The notes under the pieces: generated by a model
The model's input: only the letters and a program-made list of their open reading frames with translations
Database searches by the model: none
Told to the model about the DNA's origin: nothing
Made by a program: the position numbers and the translations under genes
NCBI GenBank assembly: GCA_028289745.1
Contig: JANQOD010000185.1
Span: forward strand, 1-16,052
Length of the DNA: 16,052 nt
Source: Allomuricauda sp.
Lineage (GTDB): Bacteria > Bacteroidota > Bacteroidia > Flavobacteriales > Flavobacteriaceae
Direction: 5' to 3'
Shown here: positions 1-5,733 of the stretch, in pieces
Numbering within the stretch: the first letter of the stretch is position 1
Layout: every line of letters begins with the position of its first letter

Positions 1-116
1 AGATTTGGGACCTTAAATATTCTAAACGTAATTATCTAATCGTATATCAACTTTCTTTTTATCTTCGGCACAAGACCGTAATTCATCTATATAATTATAA
101 CTTTCAACGTGAAATT

Positions 117-1235
117 ATGAAAAAAAGTGCATTATATCTCTATTTTTTCGTTGTAATGCTCACCACATCATGTGCACAAAAGACAGATAAGGGCATAAAT
201 CTTCCTACAGAAATCAACTTTACGACAAAATTGGTGGTCGATGGATTGAAAAACCCATGGGGAATGGCCTTTTTACCCGATGGCAGCATTTTGATTACCG
301 AAAAATCAGGCGAACTCATCCTCTATAAAGACGAAAAAAAGATTGACATCGGTAACCCTCCGGAAGTTGTCAATAAAGGGCAGGGCGGTTTTTTGGATGT
401 AGAGCTACATCCCGATCATGCCCAAAATGGATGGATTTATTTCTCTTATTCCTCTAAAGAAGGAGAGGGCAAGGGGGCCAATACCGCCATTATGCGCGCC
501 AAACTGAGTGGGAATCGTCTTGTAAACAGGGAAATATTGTACAAAGCGGTACCCAATACGACCCGTGGACACCATTTTGGCTCACGGTTGGAGTTTGACA
601 ACAAAGGTTATCTCTATTTTTCAATCGGTGACCGGGGCAATCGGGATGAAAATCCACAAAACATTACCCTAGACGGTGGAAAAATCTACCGTATACATGA
701 TGACGGACGCATACCTGATGACAACCCTTTTGTGAGCAAATCAGGGGCCAAAACTGCCATTTACAGCTACGGACACCGAAATCCACAAGGGTTGGCCAAA
801 CACCCTGAAACAGGCAAGATTTGGGAGCACGAACATGGCCCAAGGGGTGGCGACGAAATCAATATTGTCGAAAAGGGCAAAAATTATGGCTGGCCCGTCA
901 TCACTTACGGAATCAATTACAGTGGCACCAAAATTACTGACGAAACCGCCCGGCCCGGTATGGAGCAACCCGTGTATTATTGGATTCCCTCCATAGGGCC
1001 CTGCGGCATGGCCTTTGTCTCTTCGGAAAAATACCCCGATTGGAAGGGCAATCTTTTGGCAGGTTCACTTGCCTTTCAATACCTAGAACGCTTGGTGATC
1101 GAAAACAACAAGGTTACCTATCGTGAAAAGCTGTTGGATGGCATGGGCCGCGTACGAAACGTTCGCCAAGCCCCTGATGGTTATATTTATGTGGGTATCG
1201 AGGGAAAAGGCATCTATCGGTTAGAGCCAAAGTAG
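117..1235 (+). CDS. PQQ-dependent sugar dehydrogenase, probable lipoprotein
   Basis: This is a soluble-glucose-dehydrogenase-type beta-propeller enzyme that would oxidise aldose sugars to lactones with pyrroloquinoline quinone (PQQ) outside the inner membrane. The 372-residue protein has a short Lys-Lys start, a hydrophobic stretch (6-15) and a Cys at 19 (LTTSC), which fits a slightly non-canonical lipobox. Family motifs follow in order: NPWGMAFLPDG near 46, QGGFLDVELHP near 90, RGHHFGSR at 150-157 (holding the likely catalytic His), IGDRGNRDENPQN near 175, YGHRNPQG near 218, and WEHEHGPRGGDEIN at 236-249, where the family binds PQQ and calcium. Length matches the YliI/Asd-like branch. It is complete and stands alone, convergent with the murQ operon. 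No PQQ biosynthesis gene is in the window, so the cofactor must be made elsewhere or scavenged. The exact sugar substrate cannot be read from sequence. Confidence 0.9.
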   Translation: MKKSALYLYFFVVMLTTSCAQKTDKGINLPTEINFTTKLVVDGLKNPWGMAFLPDGSILITEKSGELILYKDEKKIDIGNPPEVVNKGQGGFLDVELHPDHAQNGWIYFSYSSKEGEGKGANTAIMRAKLSGNRLVNREILYKAVPNTTRGHHFGSRLEFDNKGYLYFSIGDRGNRDENPQNITLDGGKIYRIHDDGRIPDDNPFVSKSGAKTAIYSYGHRNPQGLAKHPETGKIWEHEHGPRGGDEINIVEKGKNYGWPVITYGINYSGTKITDETARPGMEQPVYYWIPSIGPCGMAFVSSEKYPDWKGNLLAGSLAFQYLERLVIENNKVTYREKLLDGMGRVRNVRQAPDGYIYVGIEGKGIYRLEPK

Positions 1236-1416
1236 GTTGATGGTTATTAGTTATTAGTTATTAGTTACTAGTTTTTAGTCGTTAGTTAATGGTTAAAGGT
1301 TGATGGTTAATGGTTAATGGTTAATAGTTAATAGTTAATAGTTAATAGTTAATAGTTAAAGGTTGATGGTTATTGTTATTAGTTGATAGTTATTTGTTAC
1401 TAGTTATTAGTTAATG
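1236..1416. repeat. Heptanucleotide tandem array, consensus GTTAATA/GTTATTA
   Basis: The base after the stop codon of the dehydrogenase gene begins a run of 26 consecutive units of 7 bp, each starting GT. They are variants of GTTAATA, GTTATTA, GTTAATG, GTTGATG and GTTAAAG. Five perfect GTTAATA copies lie at 1320-1354. One unit (1369-1374) is 6 bp, so the phase slips by one base there. The motif pair GTTAAAG GTTGATG occurs twice (1292-1305 and 1355-1368), which suggests block duplication inside the array. No open reading frame of note is present. The array sits between the 3' ends of two convergent genes and may act as transcriptional or slippage-prone spacer DNA. Confidence 0.95.
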
Positions 1417-1440
1417 GCCAACGACTAAAGGCTAACGATG
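1417..1440. repeat. Decayed heptad linker between two arrays
   Basis: Three units, GCCAACG, ACTAAAG and GCTAACG, keep the 7-bp length but have drifted from the GTTAATA consensus. They bridge into the second array through the bases ATG. They look like degenerate members of the first array. Confidence 0.6.
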
Positions 1441-1480
1441 ACTGCTTACTGCTTACTGCTTACTGCTTACTGCTTACTGG
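1441..1480. repeat. Second heptanucleotide array, unit ACTGCTT
   Basis: Five perfect copies of ACTGCTT (1441-1475) are followed by a partial ACTGG. On the minus strand the unit reads AAGCAGT. The array overlaps the 3' end of the HEAT-like gene: its last residues (Ser-Lys-Gln) and its stop codon (1467-1469) are encoded by repeat units. The unit differs in sequence from the array at 1236-1416 but has the same length. Confidence 0.95.
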
Positions 1481-1991
1481 AAGCTAAAACTTTAAGGGCT
1501 TTCTTGGAAACCGATTTTCTATTATCCTTTGTCAACCGTTCTAAATGAGGAATCAGCCATTTCAGTAATTCTTCATCTTTTTTGGCCCATTTTGCCAAGG
1601 TTTCCATGGTTTGGTTGAGCACTATCCAATCGTTGTGATGGGCCAGGTTATGTTTCAATAGGGTTTTGGCCCTGGCCATCTGTGATTTGGTCATATCGTT
1701 TTCCAACAGCAAAAAAAGTTGCGCCAATGTCCATTGGGTAGAGGCTTGGTCAATATTGGCGATATCATTCAAAAACCTGTCTAAAAAAGGCAAAAGCAAA
1801 TTCTTTTCGACTTTACAGATGCGTTTCATGGCATTCGACACCCGCAATCGCACCACTTCATCCCCAGAAAAATAACAATGGAACAGTTCGTCAAAAAGGC
1901 CGTGATCTGCCAATACCTCATCTACAAGTTCAATGGTATTGCCCAACGAGTTAGGATGACCACCTTTCAGCCGTTGTTCAAAATCGGGCAT
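1467..1991 (-). CDS. Small HEAT-like alpha-helical repeat protein
   Basis: A 174-residue soluble protein of unknown function that I cannot assign to a named family. It is built of amphipathic helices spaced about 35-40 residues apart (around 20-40, 45-75, 80-110, 118-135, 140-170), the pattern of HEAT/ARM solenoids that serve as protein-protein or nucleic-acid binding scaffolds. There is no signal peptide or membrane segment, so it is probably cytoplasmic. Its ATG follows the murQ TAA stop with no base between, so it is almost certainly co-translated with murQ, and a role tied to the recycling pathway or to its neighbours is possible. The C-terminus is Lys-rich. The last three codons and stop lie inside a 7-bp tandem repeat, so the end of the protein has been shaped by repeat expansion. 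Confidence 0.75.
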   Translation of the reverse strand: MPDFEQRLKGGHPNSLGNTIELVDEVLADHGLFDELFHCYFSGDEVVRLRVSNAMKRICKVEKNLLLPFLDRFLNDIANIDQASTQWTLAQLFLLLENDMTKSQMARAKTLLKHNLAHHNDWIVLNQTMETLAKWAKKDEELLKWLIPHLERLTKDNRKSVSKKALKVLASSKQ

Positions 1992-2804
1992 TTATTGTAG
2001 TTCTTTTAATGCTTCCCTGACCGAACCATATTTTTTAAGGGCTTTTTCGGCCTCTTCGTAATCCATACCAAGGGCCTCGACCAAATAACGGGTACCACGA
2101 TCGACCAATTTGTTGTTGCTCAGCTGCATATCGACCATTTTGTTGCCCTTTACCCTACCGATTTTGATCATCAAGGCACTTGAGATCATGTTCAGCACCA
2201 ATTTTTGGCTGGTACCACTTTTCATACGGGTACTACCCGTAACAAATTCAGGGCCTACTTCAATTTCAATGGCAATATCTGATAGTGTGGCCAAAGGTGA
2301 ACCGGGGTTGTTGGTAATGCCCGCGGTAAGCAATCCATTTTTTTTTGCATCTTCGATACCACCCAATACATAGGGCGTGGTACCTGATGCTGCAATGCCC
2401 ACCAACACATCATTTTCATTGATACCGTATTGCTGCAGGTCTTTCCAAGCTTGTTTGGTGTTATCTTCGGCGAACTCTACAGCCTTACGAATGGCACTGT
2501 CACCACCAGCGATCAAACCGATGACCCTATCATGTGGCATGCCGTAGGTCGGTGGAATCTCCGAAGCATCCAAAATGCCCAATCTTCCGCTAGTACCTGC
2601 CCCAATGTAAAACAAGCGACCTCTTTTTTGAAAACGTTCCGCAGTGGCATCGACAAGTTCAGTAATCTGTGGAATTACCTTTTCAACGGCATAAGCCACT
2701 TTTTTGTCTTCCTCATTGATGTTGCAGAGCAATTCGGCGGTGGGCATCTTTTCGAGATCATTGTACAAAGAGGGCTCTTCGGTTATTTTGTGATAGTCGG
2801 GCAT
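1992..2804 (-). CDS. murQ: N-acetylmuramic acid 6-phosphate etherase
   Basis: MurQ splits the lactyl ether of MurNAc-6-P, giving GlcNAc-6-P and D-lactate, in the cytoplasm. It is the step that joins muramic acid recycling to the GlcNAc pathway. The 270-residue protein has a SIS (sugar isomerase) fold. The phosphosugar loop IGAGTSGRLG is at 67-76, followed by LDASEIPPTYG (77-88), whose Glu82 matches the catalytic Glu of the family. An acidic cluster at 110-114 (EFAED) matches the second catalytic Glu region. VGIAASGTTPYV and GPEFVTGSTRMKSGT are the other SIS signatures. A UBA-like C-terminal helix pair (MDYEEAEKALKKYGSVREAL) is kept although the protein is somewhat shorter than E. coli MurQ. 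It starts 1 bp after the repressor gene stop. Its substrate would be supplied by the AnmK kinase encoded on the opposite arm (10119-11198). Confidence 0.97.
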   Translation of the reverse strand: MPDYHKITEEPSLYNDLEKMPTAELLCNINEEDKKVAYAVEKVIPQITELVDATAERFQKRGRLFYIGAGTSGRLGILDASEIPPTYGMPHDRVIGLIAGGDSAIRKAVEFAEDNTKQAWKDLQQYGINENDVLVGIAASGTTPYVLGGIEDAKKNGLLTAGITNNPGSPLATLSDIAIEIEVGPEFVTGSTRMKSGTSQKLVLNMISSALMIKIGRVKGNKMVDMQLSNNKLVDRGTRYLVEALGMDYEEAEKALKKYGSVREALKELQ

Positions 2805-2805
2805 A

Positions 2806-3555
2806 TTACAGCAAACGTATTTCTTGATTTCTAAAATTATTCAATAAAGGATGATCGGCATCTAATTCGGTGACCATCGTATCGATGGCGTTCAACTCAC
2901 AGGTCTTAAAACGGTGCTGCGAATTCAGCTTTTCAGAAATGCAGAGTAAAACCGTCTTTTTTGAGGCCTGGATCACTGCTTTTTTGGTCTGCACGATATC
3001 CCAATCAAATTCCGTCAGACCAAATTGGGCATCAACATAGCCTGTACCTATAAAACTATAATCCGCCTTGATCTGTGACAAGTTATGAACAGCATTGGCT
3101 CCAATGGCTATCTGTGAATCTTTTGACAGTACCCCCCCTATGAAAACAGTCTCTACATTGGGTTTGTTCAGCAATTCCATAGCAACGGGCAAACTGAGTG
3201 TAAAACAGGTCAAATATAACTTTTCTGGCAATATTCGGGCGAGTTCAAGGCAGGTCGTACCGCCATCGATGAGAATAACACTATTGTCTTTCAATAATTT
3301 GACGGCCTTTTCGGCAATTGCCGTCTTTTGTTCAAGCGCATACACATTGTTTCGGGCGGGACTATAACTGGCGAACCCCAATGAAACCGCACCACCGTGC
3401 ACCTTTCTAAGTCGATTGTCAGCATCGAGTTCCTTTACATCGCGACGTACCGTATCTATTGAAACATCCAATTTTTCGGCGATATCGGTCAAGAGAACCC
3501 GATTGTGCAGTTCAACCTCATTTAAAATGGTTCTTTGTCGCTCTTCCTTTAGCAT
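2806..3555 (-). CDS. DeoR/GlpR-family transcriptional regulator
   Basis: A 249-residue repressor-type regulator with the standard DeoR layout. The N-terminal winged helix-turn-helix has its HTH in LLTDIAEKLDVSIDTVRRDV (about 21-40), followed by the wing LRKVHGGAV. The C-terminal DeoR sensor domain carries the phosphosugar-binding loop ILIDGGTTCLELA near 94-106, FIGGVLSKDSQIAIG near 138, and FIGTGYVDAQFGLTEFD near 169. Family members usually respond to a phosphorylated sugar. Here GlcNAc-6-P, MurNAc-6-P or GlcN-6-P is an inference from the neighbours. It heads the operon with murQ and the HEAT-like gene and is divergent from the NagB/PIG-L operon, the classic position for a regulator acting on itself and on the opposite arm. 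The ATG at 3555 fits because the HTH domain begins where DeoR proteins normally begin. Confidence 0.93.
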   Translation of the reverse strand: MLKEERQRTILNEVELHNRVLLTDIAEKLDVSIDTVRRDVKELDADNRLRKVHGGAVSLGFASYSPARNNVYALEQKTAIAEKAVKLLKDNSVILIDGGTTCLELARILPEKLYLTCFTLSLPVAMELLNKPNVETVFIGGVLSKDSQIAIGANAVHNLSQIKADYSFIGTGYVDAQFGLTEFDWDIVQTKKAVIQASKKTVLLCISEKLNSQHRFKTCELNAIDTMVTELDADHPLLNNFRNQEIRLL

Positions 3556-3562
3556 TTTGTTG

Positions 3563-3577
3563 TTTGTAAATCACAAA
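3563..3577. promoter_or_regulatory. Short inverted repeat in the repressor gene leader
   Basis: TTTGT-N5-ACAAA lies 8 bp upstream of the repressor gene start, inside its presumed leader. It could be part of an operator or a weak mRNA hairpin. The arms are short, so chance occurrence in AT-rich DNA is possible. Confidence 0.25.
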
Positions 3578-3582
3578 TGCTG

Positions 3583-3590
3583 CAAAGATA
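3583..3590 (-). promoter_or_regulatory. Bacteroidota -7 promoter element for the deoR-like/murQ operon
   Basis: On the minus strand this reads TATCTTTG, a full match to the Bacteroidota -7 consensus TAnnTTTG, 27 bp upstream of the repressor gene ATG. No TTG was found at the expected -33 position, so the promoter may be weak or factor-dependent. Confidence 0.5.
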
Positions 3591-3606
3591 ATCATTTTAA
3601 AGTGAT
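3591..3606. promoter_or_regulatory. 16-bp near-perfect palindrome abutting the repressor gene -7 box
   Basis: ATCATTTTAAAGTGAT is a palindrome at 14 of 16 positions, with one mispaired T/G couple. It lies directly upstream of the -7 element at 3583-3590, in the spacer where a repressor would block RNA polymerase. This makes it a candidate autoregulatory operator of the DeoR-type protein. Function is inferred from position and symmetry only. Confidence 0.4.
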
Positions 3607-3652
3607 GCCGTTTTGTCCAGTATTTAAGTTAAAAAATTGTTATTAATTGCAT

Positions 3653-3684
3653 AAAACAGCAAATAAAAAAGCAAAAAACAGCAA
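3653..3684. promoter_or_regulatory. Phased direct repeats AAAACAGCAA upstream of the nagB-like operon
   Basis: AAAACAGCAA occurs exactly twice, at 3653-3662 and 3675-3684. The copies are 22 bp apart, or two helical turns, so both face the same side of the DNA. A third partial copy, AAAAAGCAAA (3666-3675), lies between them. The block sits about 18 to 50 bp upstream of the -7 element at 3702-3709. Such phased repeats are typical regulator-binding arrays; the divergently encoded DeoR-type protein is the obvious candidate. Confidence 0.45.
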
Positions 3685-3700
3685 TATTGAATTTTATTGC
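3681..3700. promoter_or_regulatory. Inverted repeat GCAATA-N8-TATTGC next to the nagB-like -7 box
   Basis: Perfect 6-bp arms at 3681-3686 and 3695-3700 flank an 8-bp spacer. The element ends one base before the -7 box at 3702-3709 and shares its left arm with the second AAAACAGCAA direct repeat. Its placement over the promoter spacer suggests an operator. Confidence 0.4.
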
Positions 3701-3701
3701 T

Positions 3702-3709
3702 TACTTTTG
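3702..3709 (+). promoter_or_regulatory. Bacteroidota -7 promoter element for the peptidoglycan recycling operon
   Basis: TACTTTTG followed by C is the commonest form of the TAnnTTTG element in Flavobacteriia. It lies 59 bp upstream of the ATG at 3769. A TTG at 3687-3689 is too close (12 bp) to be a normal -33 element, so the -33 half seems missing. Confidence 0.55.
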
Positions 3710-3768
3710 CCACGAGTAATTCAATTACTGTAGATACAGTCAAATTAGATGACCCAATTTTCTGAATT

Positions 3769-5688
3769 ATGCTAGAAACCAAGAAAAAAAACATTTCATA
3801 CCAGCCCGCTGGCCAATTTGAAGAAACACGGTTTGAAAAAGTCCATAATGTGATTTTTGAAAGCTCTGATGAGGCCTCTATTCAAGTAGCAGAGGAAATC
3901 GCCGACCTTATTCGCGAGAAAAAATCTAAAGGGCAGACCTGCGTGTTGGGCCTCGCCACGGGGTCTTCCCCAATTCGTGTGTACGAAGAACTGGTACGAA
4001 TGCACAAAGAGGAAGGATTAAGTTTCAATAACGTGATAACCTTCAACCTCGATGAATATCTACCGATGGACAAAGAGAACCGTCAGAGTTATTTTCATTT
4101 CATGCACGAACATTTGTTCAACCATGTCGATATTCTGCCCGAAAATGTCCATATTCCTGATGGCAAGGTAGCTACTGAATCCGTCAAGGAGTATTGTCTG
4201 GCCTATGAAAAAAAAATAAAAGATACCGGCGGCATCGATTTTCAGCTTTTGGGCATCGGTCGTACCGGGCACATTGGGTTCAATGAACCTGGCTCCCATT
4301 ATAATTCTGGTACAAGGGTCATCACTCTAGATCATATTACCCGTGTTGATGCAGGGCCCACATTTTTGGGCATCGACAATGTACCGCGCAAGGCCATCAC
4401 AATGGGTATCGCCACTGTTCGAAGTGCCCGAAGAATTATATTGCTCGCATGGGGCCAAAACAAGGCAGAAATCATCAAAAAGACGGTCGAGGGAGAAATA
4501 TCTTCAGAAGTGCCGGCAACCTATCTGCAAGAACATGATAATTGCACTTTTGTCTTAGATGAGGCAGCGGGCAGTGAACTGACAAGGAACAAAACCCCTT
4601 GGTTGGTCGACGAGTCATTGGATTGGACAGAAAACCTAACCGCCAAAGCAGTGGTGTGGCTATGCCGACAAACTGATAAATCCATCCTTCGATTGACCGA
4701 TAAAGATTATAACGATAACGGTATGTCTGGCCTATTGGCCCAAGAAGACTCTTACGACCTCAATATTCGTATGTTCAACCGGTTGCAACATACCATAACC
4801 GGATGGCCCGGTGGCAAGCCAAATGCTGATGACACCAAACGCCCCGAACGGGCAGAGCCTGCAAAAAAGAGGGTCATTATCTTTAGTCCACATCCTGATG
4901 ATGATGTCATTTCAATGGGGGGCACATTTGACAGGCTCGTTCAGCAAGACCATGAAGTGCATGTGGCCTATCAGACCTCCGGTAATATTGCAGTTTCCGA
5001 TAAGGACGCGCTTCGATATGCTGAAATTTCCAAGAGCATATCTCTTTCCAAAGAGGCTCAATCCATAATCGATACCATCAAAGCCAAAAAGGAAAGCAGT
5101 ATAGATCCCATAGAAGTAAGAAAATTGAAAGCCCACATCAGAAGAGGTGAATCATATGGCGCCACACGATACTTGAACCTTGATGATTCAAACGTCCATT
5201 TTCTTGATTTGCCTTTCTACGAGACCGGAACCATCAAGAAGAGAAGTCTTTCCGAAGAAGACATTCAAATAATTATAAAAATCATTACCAAGGTAAAACC
5301 TCACCAAATCTATGCCGCTGGCGACCTTGCCGATCCACATGGCACCCACAAGGTATGTCTTGATGCGGTTCTGGAGGCAGTGAAACGATTAAAAGAAGAG
5401 CCTTTCATGAAAGATTGTTGGCTGTGGCTCTACCGCGGGGCGTGGCATGAGTGGGACGTTGACCAAATTGAAATGGCCGTGCCCATGAGTCCCGACCAAG
5501 TACTTAGAAAAAGAAATGCCATCTTTTGTCACCAGTCACAGAAAGATGGCGTGATGTTTCAGGGAAATGATTCAAGGGAGTTCTGGATGCGTGCCGAAGA
5601 GCGAAATAAAGAGACGGCCGAATGGTACAATAAATTAGGGCTGGCCGATTATGCCGCCATGGAAGCATTCGTAAGATATCATTTCTAA
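3769..5688 (+). CDS. Glucosamine-6-phosphate deaminase-like (NagB) / PIG-L deacetylase fusion
   Basis: A 639-residue two-domain cytoplasmic protein. Residues about 25-290 are a NagB-type sugar-phosphate isomerase domain: LGLATGSSPIRVYEEL near 60-75, FNLDEY with Asp95 (E. coli Asp72), and GIGRTGHIGFNEPGS at 162-176. In the last motif Thr166 stands where E. coli NagB has catalytic Asp141, while His168 and Glu173 are kept. A helical linker (about 290-355) leads to a PIG-L/LmbE zinc deacetylase domain with SPHPDDD at 373-379 and DPHGTH at 522-527; its probable zinc ligands are His375, Asp378 and His527. NagB deaminates GlcN-6-P to fructose-6-P, and PIG-L enzymes remove acetyl groups from GlcNAc derivatives. 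A natural inference is that the fusion processes GlcNAc-6-P made by MurQ and replaces NagA. The missing Asp makes deaminase activity uncertain. The fusion is known from other Bacteroidota and is not a frame error. It is the first gene of a five-gene operon. Confidence 0.93.
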   Translation: MLETKKKNISYQPAGQFEETRFEKVHNVIFESSDEASIQVAEEIADLIREKKSKGQTCVLGLATGSSPIRVYEELVRMHKEEGLSFNNVITFNLDEYLPMDKENRQSYFHFMHEHLFNHVDILPENVHIPDGKVATESVKEYCLAYEKKIKDTGGIDFQLLGIGRTGHIGFNEPGSHYNSGTRVITLDHITRVDAGPTFLGIDNVPRKAITMGIATVRSARRIILLAWGQNKAEIIKKTVEGEISSEVPATYLQEHDNCTFVLDEAAGSELTRNKTPWLVDESLDWTENLTAKAVVWLCRQTDKSILRLTDKDYNDNGMSGLLAQEDSYDLNIRMFNRLQHTITGWPGGKPNADDTKRPERAEPAKKRVIIFSPHPDDDVISMGGTFDRLVQQDHEVHVAYQTSGNIAVSDKDALRYAEISKSISLSKEAQSIIDTIKAKKESSIDPIEVRKLKAHIRRGESYGATRYLNLDDSNVHFLDLPFYETGTIKKRSLSEEDIQIIIKIITKVKPHQIYAAGDLADPHGTHKVCLDAVLEAVKRLKEEPFMKDCWLWLYRGAWHEWDVDQIEMAVPMSPDQVLRKRNAIFCHQSQKDGVMFQGNDSREFWMRAEERNKETAEWYNKLGLADYAAMEAFVRYHF

Positions 5689-5733
5689 AACTTAAAAAAC
5701 TTTACTTTTAGACATTATCTGACATCATTTTCA

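Noticed and set aside
62..108. Possible -7 elements (TATCTTCG, TAACTTTC) upstream of the sugar dehydrogenase gene
   Set aside because: Each differs from TAnnTTTG at one key base and has no TTG partner at -33; in AT-rich leader DNA this is too weak to call.
1236..1480. The tandem arrays as a CRISPR array
   Set aside because: Units are 7 bp and contiguous, without 25-40 bp repeats or unique spacers, and no cas gene is near.
4261..4290. Thr166 as a sequencing error or frameshift
   Set aside because: The frame is continuous on both sides, the motif is otherwise intact, and Asp to Thr needs more than one base change.
5703..5710. TACTTTTA between the NagB/PIG-L and GHL10 genes as an internal promoter
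   Set aside because: The last base breaks the TAnnTTTG consensus and no TTG lies upstream; the 45-bp gap fits simple operon read-through.
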